From positions 1,140,786 through 1,204,785 of the forward strand of contig NW_003101681.1 in NCBI RefSeq assembly GCF_000003855.2: DNA of 64,000 nucleotides, written 5' to 3'. Within the stretch, counting starts at the first letter, position 1. Each line of letters begins with the position of its first letter. The notes beneath the pieces are model-generated. The model searched no databases, was not told where the DNA came from, and saw only the letters and a list, made by a program, of their open reading frames with translations. The stretch comes from Blastomyces gilchristii SLH14081 (lineage: Eukaryota > Ascomycota > Eurotiomycetes > Onygenales > Ajellomycetaceae). This document shows positions 49,491-59,880 of the stretch, piece by piece. A program made the translations under genes and the position numbers.

Positions 49491-51082
49491 CTACGACAAC
49501 ACAAACGTCGACGCAGCCGCCACCTCCTCCTGCAACATAGCCTCAACCTCCTTCCCATCAAGCGTCGGCTTAAACTCAAAGGAATCATCCAGAATCTTAA
49601 TATGCACCGAGCTACCCGCAGCATTAAACACAACAGCAAGCTTCACGGTCTTCCCAGAGGGTCTCTCGAAGAAATGGCTGTCGCCGCCGGAGATGTTGCC
49701 GTGCAGGGTCGACTTGGCGCGCATGTTACCCGCGTCGAGAATCTCGAAGACGTCGAACTCGCCGCAGCCAGTTTTCCAGCAAGAGCACTCGGCTTTGCCG
49801 TATTGGAGGGTACGGGGGATAGCGGCGTTCAGGATCCAGGCGGCGGGCATGTCTTCGTTCCAGCCGGTTTTGCCGGTGACGGGCATGTCGAATTCGGCAA
49901 GGAAGATTTTGTTGTCGCCGTCGAAGCCATCTGGGAGGGGTTTTTTTCATGTCAGTTATGACATATTATTTGGGGCTTGGGGGCCATAAATATCGAGAGA
50001 ACTTACGATAGGCAACAGTGCCGGGACGGACGGTGCCGCAGTCACCATTGCACGGCTTGTCCGTCATGATGACGATTTCCTCGTTGTCTGGGATCATCTT
50101 GTTGCTAAGGACCTTAGGGCTGTCGGAACCCGTGCAGCCGTCCTCGGAGGCATAAGAGAGAGAGTTCCCAAGATCGCTGTGCAAATCAGTCAGTACCAAA
50201 CAGAAAGAACTAAGGGGGGAAAGTAACCACACCAGTGAGTGGGATTAAGCTGGACAATGAACATACTAATCAAAAACACCAGATCCGTCACCTCCACGAT
50301 GGTTCAAGAACGTAAGTCCATCGGCGACACCAACTTCAGCATTGTAATAACCCTGGCGTCCCCAGTTACCAGCACCCGGGTTGATGGCCGGGGCGGGCTT
50401 CTTGGTCGGGTATTTATTTCCTCCAGCTGGTGGTGAAGCGGGAGCCTGAGTCGGGGCAGCAGGGGCGGCCCCACCAGCATACTGGTTGACCCAGGAGACT
50501 ACTTGGCCGTTGATGGTGGCAGTGACCATGTCACCAACGGCACGCTTCTCGTTGGCCCGCTTGTGCAGGTGCTGGTGGCCCTGGTGGCGTCGCTCGTGGA
50601 TGCTGGGTTTCATTTCACGCTTGTAGCGGCCCTCTGGTGGTGCACCGGAACCGGGGCTATAGAAAGCAAATTGCTTTAGGCTGACTGGGCCACGGAAGTG
50701 CCAGGAGACCTGTTTTTTTTTTTTTTTTGGTCAATGTCAGTTTTGTTTTTGGAGTAATATACTAAATACATATATGTATATAGTATATGTTCCGCCCCAT
50801 TTCCCTTTCCGCCGGATTTTTGAAAAGCAGTCATACCTCCTCATTCAATGGCGCGAGTGATCCGCTATACCCCTTTGGCCTGGATGAGCAAGCGCCACCA
50901 TCCATGCTGACGACCTCATTGTAGGTGCCCGAGGAGCCGAAGTTGGTATAGGTGATGGCCTTGACAGCAGAACAGTACCAGTTCCCACCTAGCACGTGGG
51001 CGGTGCCGGGGGCACATGCGTTGGCAGAGACGGTGGAAACAGTGGCAGCCAGCACGGCTCCGACGGCGAACGTGGTGCGCAT
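49491..51082 (-). CDS. Secreted Tos1-like cell-wall protein (DUF2403/DUF2401)
   Basis: Four minus-strand exons (51082-50837, 50709-50267, 50176-50007, 49930-49491) fit in phase and give 432 aa. The first 20 residues (MRTTFAVGAVLAATVSTVSA) are a signal peptide. The N-terminal Tos1 domain has CAPGTAHVLGGNWYCSAVKA and VSWHFRGPVSLKQFAFYSPG. A basic, Pro/Ala-rich linker with Lys-Arg pairs (HLHKRANEKRAV) could be cut by a Kex2-type protease. The C-terminal domain has GNWGRQGYYNAEVGVADGLTF, CNGDCGTVRPG and AECSCWKTGCGEFDVFEIL, which fit the YJL171C/TOS1 glycosyl-hydrolase-like family. No GPI signal is visible: the C-terminus ends ASTFVLS without a long hydrophobic tail. It probably acts on or binds beta-glucan in the wall; catalysis is unproven. 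Confidence 0.9.
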
Positions 51083-53596
51083 AATTTATTTATAAATATG
51101 TGCGGTTCCTGTTCCAGTTGTTTCAAGGAAACGTGATGCGGAGTGTTTGTATAAGTTTTATACACTGGATGGTTTTAATTAGCTCTAGGTGTCTTTGTTT
51201 CTTGCTTGTTAAAAACAAGGTCATCCAGGGTTTGCGGGCGGGACAGGTCTTTAAGAGAATGGAGATTGGAGATTGGATCTTTTTCATGGTAAAGTACGAC
51301 ACAGTTGTTTATATTATAGGGATTGAACAGAATGGGAAACATCATTTTTGTGTATCAGGAGGGGGATTGTAGGTATTTGTATATAGTTCTGGTGGGTCGT
51401 TGGGTGTGAAATAGAGTGAATGGTCCAAGAAGGGTCGAATGGTTGGGTTGTGATACGCTGGATAAGCGCCACCTAGGGACAGGATAAATAAAACATGGAT
51501 TTGGATTCGCTCAAGCCATGAATGGGAACCCAGCCGAAGTAATAGTTGGCAAGAAAGGAAAAGGAGTGATAGGAGTAACACAAGTTTAAGGCCGAAATAG
51601 AAAGACCAAAAAAAGAGCATTGATTGTTGAAGATTGTGAGTGAATATGGCAAGTTGTGAATATGTACTGTATACTATTGTGTCTCGTGTCTCGATGTCGC
51701 ACATACCTTTTTTCTACCTTTTGATATTGTAGATCTGTTCGAAAATGAAAGAAACCAGGTCAAATCAAACCAATTCTCGATTCCGAAAAAAAAAAATATA
51801 AAAAATAATAAAAAGTAATGAATATAAATTAAAAACAATAAAGAATGGCTGGGGTTGAATCCGTGAGGAAAACAACGACCGAAAATGAGCGACGAAGAAT
51901 GAGAGAGGGATTTGGTAGGACAGACAGGATAACAGAGAGAGAAAGGAGAGGAGGAAGAGAGGGAGATCGAAGCCGGCCGGGTTGAGGGCCCACGCCGGGT
52001 TTTATTCTGGAAATCCAGGAGGAAATTTGACTCTGGGAGGACACAGGGCCAAGCAAGGGGAAGAGGGGAATAATAATAATAGCGGCTTGCTTGACCCCCT
52101 TTTCCCATCCATCCGCCCATTATTCCCACTCTCGCTGTGCACCCTTTTTTAGTATAGGATGGGATAGGGAGATATACAAGCGCCTCTCCGATCGGGAACG
52201 GATGAGGATAGCGGCCAACGACTACGACCAACGACTCCACGAGCCGCGAAAGTTCGACTCCTGCAAAATTAACACCCAACTAAGCCCGCTAACATCCCAC
52301 AAGCTGGACTAGGCAGGGTGATAACGACGAATTGCGCAGGGCCGAGACTCATCCCAGAGACCATCCTAACCTTATTTCCAACCGATTTTCTTTGCAAACT
52401 GATGCTCCTGGAGTTCTCTGCCTTTTCCTTGCTTGTCTTCAGGGAGGAGCCCAGGACACAACAAACACTCTTGTGGAACCTTATAAGTTATGGGGCCTTG
52501 GATCGGGTCTGCCTCGCGGAGTCGCGGGTTGCTGGTTGGAGTTGAACTTACTTCGGCTGCTTTGTTCCTGGTTATTGGGCGGTTGCTCAGGAGTGCTTCG
52601 TGGAACTCGACGGCCGGGAGCGGGACGTACCACGGAGAAGGCACCAGCTAGTTATCCACCAGCAGACCCAGGCAACAAATATTGCTCCGTAGGAATGAGG
52701 GGATGTGATGCGGTGTGAGCCCTATGGGATCCATGATAGTTTTGCCGCCTACATGTACGCAGTAGTTATGTCTTTTGTTCCAATTGATATCAATAATCGA
52801 TAACGGCTGCCAGTTCGCATGACATGTTTCATGTCCGGCTGAGGTATACGCTCTTCTCTTATCTGCTTGGTGGGGATTTCCTGTTTCTATTATTCCTGAC
52901 TTTTTTGTTCTCGAAACCGCGGATTTTTTTCTCGTGCTCTCGTTTCTTATTTTTACCTTCACATAATAATAATACTGTAATAATGTACTGTACATGTATG
53001 TACATTCAAGGCACTCATGCTTGAGAATCTGGCCATTTAGCAGTCGAAACTGTAAAATGAAGGCTGACTGATGGTGAGGAAATTCTGACTTTTCTTTCTG
53101 CACTTTTGCTATTCGTAGGGTATTCCTGGGTTGGATATCATGCGAGCCGACTTGTGTTCAAGCCAGCAAAACCAAGATCAGCAACTTTCATGTCTTCCAA
53201 GTTCCAACGGCCCAGCTGGCGAAATCTTGGACCCTCTAGCCAGGAACAGCAAGGCACTAGGCTAGGCGCGTTAGAGGGATGTGTTTCGCTTCAACTGGCT
53301 TGACAGCCTCGCCAAATCAGCACCGCACCGCAGCACCACTGCACCACAATAATGCTCAGCCATGTTAACTACCACTTGGATTCTTCCGTTGTTTGTTCGA
53401 TATGACGAAATCCATGTCAGAAGGGGAACAAGCACATGCATGGGCCTCCGCGTCTATTTCAAGCACGAGGCTTGAGTGGTTCATTAGGAATTCTCGGAGC
53501 CCATTACCAGGATAGATCAAGCTTCTTTTAGCAAACCCAACCCAAACTCTGGCTGAAGTTATCCATTTACCATAGTTACGATAGTTTGAGTTACCG
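51083..53596. other. Upstream region of the Tos1-like gene and gene-free DNA
   Basis: A 200-codon minus frame at 51674-52279 has no motif and is low in complexity toward its C-terminus (Phe/Ser/Ile runs), so I treat it as promoter or leader sequence. No other gene is seen. Confidence 0.5.
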
Positions 53597-54311
53597 CACT
53601 CTGACAAATCCTATCATAACTTAACCCTCAACTTCTGTTTTATCTGCCATTGCTTCTCTGTGTGCAGGTTCAATTGGCAGTATGGCAGGCAGCCTTACTA
53701 TCCTGTATAGATTCATCAGAGCACATTATTTCATCACATTAATAAGAGATAGTTATGTGAATATGCAGTATTCTGGAGTCATTGTTAGTTCTATGAAGAG
53801 TCACTCTTCTGATCTTTATACATGTACAGAGTAGAGCATGTAGATATAGTGATATTTTGTTTTTCTATTTGAGTAATTCTCTCTGATGATCAGAATCACT
53901 CCATGCTCTCTCTGTCAATTTTATTGTTAAATATATATATACTTACTGACAACTATATACTGAAATCTGAAGAACTTGCACAATGCGGACAATGCAGAAA
54001 AACCAGGCTGTGACTGAGTGACTGATTTGTATGTGATTTAACCCAAGAGTTTCTCACTCATCTGAGAGATTCTGTGAGAGAAATGATCATGATCATCTAA
54101 CTATCTTAGAAGTACAGTACATATCTCATTTCTATATCTATTCACCAGTAAAAGAATGAATAATTATTACTAAGCACTTTTCTGCCAATAGCTGGTCTAT
54201 CTTGAATTCAACACATCTATTCCCTCTCTTAACTGAATTGAAATCAATATAATTGGATAGTTTGTTATTATGGTTCATTAATATTATACATACATCCATA
54301 CCCATTCCAAA
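53597..54311. mobile_element. CpG-void block, probable mutated repeat relic
   Basis: In about 715 bases only one CpG dinucleotide occurs (near 53986), while TpG and CpA are frequent. The flanks at 53595 and 54312 resume normal CpG. Every frame is closed. Loss of CpG is the mark of methylation-linked or RIP-like C-to-T mutation of repeats, documented in Onygenales genomes such as Coccidioides. A stretch beginning TGTTAGTT at 53783 and ending near ACTGACA at 53951 could be a solo-LTR-like unit, but no target-site duplication is clear. Confidence 0.5.
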
Positions 54312-55027
54312 CGTGGCCAACTCAGCAAACCTCATCTAAAGTAACTGCTAAACAAGTCTGAAAACCAAAGTAAAAAAAAAGATCCTGTTGATTCGGAGGC
54401 GCCTTGGTATCATATTTGGAAACTGTTTGTGTCCGCTGATAGATAAGGAACCCCCACCCAATTTCCTTAATAGCATAAATGCTTAGATGCTATTGTAGAT
54501 CCCAGCGTGGCCCCCCTGTCAAAATTTTCCCGAAGAAATGGGTGCTCTGTGGCTATCTCCTCGGATCCTACATACTGCATCTTCTCCTCCCGCTGCTAAT
54601 TCCAGCTGCCAATATTGCTACTATCGAGGTTGGCAGGTGTAACTGAAACGCTAGTGTCGTGGAACTGAATGTCTCCTCTCAAAATGGGTGGGGAGTAGGG
54701 TGGGGTTGGTGACAAGAAGGCGAGCTATTAGACCATTTTGGAATACAGAGAGGGGTTGAAATGATAACCTTGTTATCATTTCATTGTGTCATATCAAGTT
54801 CGAATCCTGTATAGGTCGAAGGGGCAGGTGCTTAAGAAATGGTTTCGAGAGTTCGTTACACCAATCCATACAAAGGACATCTGCCATAGGTATGGCTTGC
54901 ACATGTCATCCAGGAATATCCTGGTGGGAAATCCTCTCACGAGGATTAGCCCAAATGCTCAGATAGGCTCGAACTCATTGCTGATGTAGGGCGACATTAA
55001 CTTCTTGACAAAACAGAGAGCGTAATT
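54312..55027. other. Spacer before ATG14 3' end, no gene seen
   Basis: Short frames only. A GTTCGAATCC string near 54797 resembles a tRNA B box but has no supporting stems. Confidence 0.5.
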
Positions 55028-56691
55028 TCATCTACTCTTTAACTTGGTCCACCCCCGTGTCCCCTTTGGTTTATGGTTGTTTGTCATGCTGTCATCGGCA
55101 AGGTTGTTTTCATCCAGTGTTTTAGCAGTGGCAATGCTCGCGGTATCGCTTAGGACGCCGTCCGTCACAGCTGAAGGGGATTTAATAGCCATCGGAGCAG
55201 GTTCTTCTCCTTCCCGGAGAATATGCTTTTGGGAATCTTCGTCCTCCCATTCTGTTTTGTCGAGCAACTCCCATTCTGCACTCGCCATTTCTCCTAGGAG
55301 AACAGATTTCAGCTTGTCGACGACCTTAGCTGTGGAAGGCTGCTTCCATTTTCTCATAAATTCAGTTCCTTCCGCGCCTCCAAGGAATGAATGTGCCGTT
55401 CCATGAGAATAATGGCCAAGCATTGACAAGGACCTGGTTCGCTGGATAGTTGGTTTGGGGGAATCCTTATCAGAGCCCTGAAGTTTTGCGTGGTTATCCC
55501 GGTTTGATAACACTCTAGTGAAGGCTGACGATTGGGATGGCTGTGCAACAAGTAACGTCCACAAGTTACGGCCCATATCATAAACATCCTCCCAGGAGTC
55601 AACAACAACATGCAGTCCTTGAGTACGACAAACCCAACAAATGTTCCAAGCTAGGAGCCCAACTCCCTCGAGGAACAACCCATAAGCCGCAGGGTCTTCT
55701 TGTGCAAGCTTCGGTAAAGATTTGTTGATATAGAGTGGCCTTGGACGAGGAGGCGGTCTGGTGTCCGTAGTCCGAGAAGCTGTAGGACTCGACGGGGATG
55801 ATTGAGAAAGCGATGTACCGGGGAATATTGCTTCTTGTGACAAATATGAGGATGATGGCGGAAATATAGTGGGTAGTGGGTAATTTCGATGGGGCAGTGT
55901 TATCTCTGCAGGTAGCCTGAGGGAGAGGTAATGCGAAACGAGAACCAAGAGATGGGCGATGTAGGTAAGGGACGTGGTAATGTGGACGTGACTTGCACCT
56001 GTACATTTGGCTTAGCAATTGAGGTCAACAGGATATCATTCTACGATACACTTACCGTTCAGGTCCCTGAGATCAACAATACTGACCCCTCCAATGGTGT
56101 AAACTGCAACGAGCTCGCCATTTCTCCGCCTCGTTCTCTGGCGCAAACGATAAAGATTGGCAGCCTCGCGACACAGGAAAACCCTAGACTGTGCAGTTTT
56201 ATTATGCAGATTATTCCATAAGTGCTCGGTTCTCTTGGTGTTATTTTGCACCGTAGCCAAACTTGAAGCTCGTCGGTCTGTCAGTTGATATGTAGCGATT
56301 CTACATCTGATCGTCGCTTCTTGAGTAAAGATCTGCGATGGGCGATGTCTTCTCTCCCTTCTCTTATTTCTTCCCTTAATGTAGCTATCTGGTCGAAAAT
56401 CGCCGATGTCCTCGCGGTCGACTGCGAAGCACGACTTTTGGCTGCTTGGATGGCCCAGCGAGACGAGCGTTGCCGAGATCCCAGGTCGCCTGGGCGCCCA
56501 TCCTCCATAGGTTCAGCATTATGTGTCTTCTTAGTCACCACTGCAGCTTCGATTTCCTTCCCAATGGCTTCCTTTTCCAATAAAACCCTGGCATGATCGA
56601 AGCGAAGAGAGTAGAGCCGGTTACGGGAACACGTCGGGCACAGAAGATGAAGCTGGGAGTTAGGCCCACGATCGCATACGTGGCAGTTCAT
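55028..56691 (-). CDS. ATG14: Autophagy protein Atg14, reading frame one base short
   Basis: The minus strand reads exon 1 from 56691 to 56056 and exon 2 from 55998 to 55028. The ATG at 56691 gives MNCHVCDRGPNSQLHLLCPT, with the paired CxxC motifs of Atg14, then a coiled-coil region (LLEKEAIGKEIEAAV; DQIATLREEIREGREDIAHR). The frame then ends in a stop near 56281, while the family sequence continues in another frame (ATYQLTDRRASS, SRVFLCREAANLYRL, YTIGGVSIVDLRDLNG). Exon 2 carries ITTSLTYIAHLLVLVSHYLS and LRLPAEITLPHRNYPLPTIF, the strongest Atg14 signature. The two exons total 1607 bases, exactly one short of 536 codons. Atg14 directs the Vps34 PI3-kinase complex I to the autophagosome site. 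A pseudogene, a strain-specific null or a base-call error are all possible. Confidence 0.88.
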
Positions 56692-57338
56692 AACCGGGGA
56701 TTTCACTAAAGTCTCTTGATCAACTGTCCAACAAAAAATGGCTAACCTCCCATTCTCCCTCCAGTATTCCTCAATAAGCTAGAACCGCAGTTGGTCAAAA
56801 TGACCGCTAGAAAGGCCACGGCTGTTGAGATCATGGGCAATTTTCATAACTTGGGTGGACAAGAAAGAAGTAGCCAGTGGCTCAACATATATGCTACTTA
56901 AAAATATCCATATATTTCCAACTAAATCCATAGAAAAAACAAGAAGCAGGCCGGCCGTAGACCGTACATTTAGATGTTATTTGGTGACTCGAAATGGACG
57001 AAGGTGAAGGTGCCTAAAGCGTGCTGGAACCGCTCTGGATGATGTCACCTGATAGCTAAAGACTGTTTGCACTGTTTGCACCTATATTTGCTTCCTGCAA
57101 ACTCTCCTTCCTCGTGGGCAACGCCTTGCAAGTCACATTGGGAGATCATGTCGACAGTTCAAAAGACGACAAACAGTGGAAGTTATATCAGTATAAGTGG
57201 TTATTAGTTCTCGCTGATATATATTGCCTAGGTGTATGGTACGGTACGGGCGTGGCTTAGTCTGAGCAAGCTTTGAAGTCATCGTGACCATCGAGGCATA
57301 AAGCGGTGTGCTTTTTAACACAGGGATATCATATCGCC
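56692..57338. promoter_or_regulatory. Divergent promoter ATG14/coiled-coil gene
   Basis: About 650 bases without a gene, containing TTTGCACTGTTTGCAC (two TTTGCAC units) near 57064-57081. Confidence 0.5.
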
Positions 57339-58000
57339 ATGTCGAATGACCACTGCAGCTCACCATCGCTTATACCTCGCCCGGTTGCTGTAAATTCAGT
57401 GCCCAGGAAAGAAAGCCTAGATGCGGGCTCTAATACTCAAAATCCTGAAACAAGCACAGAACATCTCCGTAAGGATATCGGCCCTAAAACCGAGGATGGA
57501 GTAGTCAATGGATATGAGAAATTGGCGCTCTCCCTTCGCGATTGTGACTGGGAACAGCTGCAGAAAAAGTTTACAGATGCGATGGATGAAAGATCCCAGG
57601 CAGAAATGGTTCTACAGAGAGAAACTGCCGAATTACTTGAGGTTGGTGCTGTATATTTTCTTCTCCAGAGACACAGTAGACATTAACGATATACGGCAGA
57701 TGTTCATCGCCTGGTCACAAACGACAGCCTACCGTGATGAAGATAGAGCATACAAGAGGTAGGTTCTGTCCTAAGATACCTCCCGCGAAGACATGAAGAA
57801 GCTAACCCATCTATTTGGCAAGGTTCAAAACACGAATGGGGTTTGCCCAGAATTCTGAAGCTAAATTGGAAGAAAAAAAGAAACACTGTATGGTCATGGG
57901 CCGCCGGAAAACAATACAATACATACTGACACCCTGCCCTGCAGATGCGAATGTTGTGAGAGCTTTTGAAGATGCTCTTGCACTCCTCCGGGTGGATTAA
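57339..58000 (+). CDS. Small coiled-coil protein, unrecognised
   Basis: Four exons (57339-57641, 57700-57758, 57823-57887, 57945-58000) fit in phase and give 160 aa. Introns are 57-64 nt, each with a branch-like site. The N-terminal 55 residues are polar and probably disordered. From about residue 57 a heptad-like helix runs LALSLRDCDWEQLQKKFTDA, MVLQRETAELLE, then RFKTRMGFAQNSEAKLEEKK, ending VVRAFEDALALLRVD. There are no cysteines in motifs, no membrane segment and no signal peptide. It is a helical scaffold or subunit type of protein; I cannot name it. It is divergent from ATG14 and lies 223 bases before the ANCHR-like gene. Confidence 0.78.
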
Positions 58001-58223
58001 AAGCAGTATCCTGGATATCCGTAGCTACTCTACTCGAGCATAGTACAGTACGGAGTACACAGGGTTCGATTGGCTTGTTCCGCCAAGACTTTGCCCAAGG
58101 TGGCGGCTCACCGCCTTGAGTTATTCTGCCAGTCGACTTGTCTTGTGCTATCCTGACTCTGCAATTGCTTCTGCTTGCTGTTCGGCCTGCTATACTATAT
58201 ACTGTGGATACCATATATGAATT

Positions 58224-59285
58224 ATGGAGAGTAAACCATCCAAAGATGATGCTGCGCTTTTGGAGCGCTTAAACGCTCTAAAACCTTCCACCGTCCAGCT
58301 GGGACGAACAACGTTCGTAAACACTCTAGCAGTTTAATCTAGTTGTACAGAATAATGGTTCTGATTGACGCTGTATAGCCTTCCATTTGAACTATCGGAC
58401 ACAGACGTGGACGATCAACCAAGCGTTGATTTGTCTGCACGATTCATTGGCCTTGGTACATCCACTTCGTTTGGAAAATCTGAGCTCCAGCAAGGCGATC
58501 TGGATTCCTTTATCAACTCCGGGGATGAAATAGAAGGTTTACTTTCAGACCTCCAGAGCAAGATCTGGGAGCAGTCCCGGGAGGTGGACAACGGGGAGGA
58601 TGTTGAAAATTTAATCAAGAAATCCAAACAGTTTTTGGATTCTTCTTCTCAGTATAGGGACCTAAAAACTCATCGTGAGCGTCGTCCATCGCAGTCGGGG
58701 GCCATCAAAGCAATTGATACCGACCACAGTTCGGAAGATAAAGACGCTGATGATAAAGACGCTGATGATTATCTCCAAAGGGTTCTTGATGAACTAAAAA
58801 TGGCGGACTCGCCGGGGACAGAGACAGAAGACCTATCAACTCGGTATGCGGCAGGGAACATAAAACAAGCCGTATTAAATACGGAATCGGACACTGAGAC
58901 AACTAAACCACCACACTCAACCTTCCTAACATCAATCCTTGATCTTCCTTCAACCCCATCAGCACTCCGCTCCCCACCACCTCAGGAACCTCAGCCCAAT
59001 CCCGACCCTAATTCACCAGAGCTCCCCTCTGCGCCTACATTCGTGCCTGCGGAAAACCCTATCCACATCACTAGCAGCCAACGCAGTCGGCGCTGGAAGG
59101 ACATCAGTGATAACCTGAAGCCATTTTGGTGTTGTATCTGCAGCGATGATGCTAGCATAAAATGCATTGACTGCGAGCTGGAATTGTTGTATTGCGCTCG
59201 TTGTTGGCGAGAGGTGCATGTTGAAGAGGGAGATTCGGAGGAGAGAGCTCATAGGAAGGTTAAGTTTGAGAGGGATAAATCATGA
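58224..59285 (+). CDS. ANCHR/ZFYVE19-like B-box zinc-finger protein
   Basis: Two exons (58224-58312, 58379-59285) fit in phase and give 331 aa. The N-terminus (MESKPSKDDAALLERLNALK) and a segment with DDYLQRVLDELKMAD resemble the MIM-interacting and helical motifs of abscission/NoCut checkpoint regulators. The middle is acidic and Ser/Pro-rich, with a perfect 15-base duplication (DKDAD twice). The C-terminus holds a B-box-like zinc site: CCICSDDASIKCIDCELELL then YCARCWREVH, with CxxC pairs and a closing His, as in ANCHR-type B-boxes. In animals ANCHR delays abscission by retaining Vps4 at the midbody. The fungal role, perhaps linked to ESCRT, is inference. The donor GTTCGT is weak, but an adjacent GTAAAC choice breaks the frame. 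Confidence 0.8.
58737..58766 (+). repeat. 15-bp in-frame tandem duplication
   Basis: GATAAAGACGCTGAT occurs twice in succession inside the ANCHR-like coding region, giving DKDADDKDADD. Confidence 0.9.
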
Positions 59286-59880
59286 TGTTCCGTTTTCTAT
59301 TTCCTGACGTTGGCTGAGTAGAGTTTTGGGGTTTCATGTTTGATTTTTCTCTGCGATTTGTTGCTTTCTTTCACTACGTTGTACAATTTTTTTCTTGCTA
59401 GGTTCAGTATCTGATTCATGTCGATATCCAACGAAAACCTAACGTACGAAATAATGTAGACCACCCTTTTGAGCTCTAGAGCTAAACAATGAGTCAAATA
59501 TCTGCGTGTTTCTGTACCGCACTTCTGATCCTAGCCTGAAAATACCTTGGGAAACCCAAGCCTAAAACTCTGCCTAATAAATAACTTCCCAGCCAACCAA
59601 GTGAAATAACCCATAACCGTACTAGTGAGAAAATTTACATGTCTTCCGCCGCATAATTTACCATCCAACCCAACCTTAAACTGTCCTTGACCAAACCATC
59701 CAAAGCTGTATTGTTACTCAGGTATGGGAAACCACATGAGATGATTTCTAGCGTACTATCACATCTCCAAAGTTTGAACTAGTCGCCAACAATACAAATA
59801 CAAACGAGATTTATCCGAGGAAAGAAGTGCAAGAAATGCTCGGCATATTCAATATTCTCCTTTTCTACCACCGTTTCCAT
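59286..59880. other. Convergent spacer, ANCHR-like/LMBD1
   Basis: 3' flanks of two convergent genes; no gene seen. Confidence 0.6.

Noticed and set aside
51674..52279. 201-codon minus-strand open frame upstream of the Tos1-like gene
   Set aside because: Low-complexity Phe/Ser/Ile runs, no motif, and a position expected for promoter and leader sequence.
54795..54812. GTTCGAATCC string resembling a tRNA B box
   Set aside because: T-stem positions mismatch and no cloverleaf can be drawn.
56282..56308. 27-base GTAGAA...CAG candidate intron in ATG14
   Set aside because: Too short for a fungal intron, and removal leaves the downstream frame wrong.
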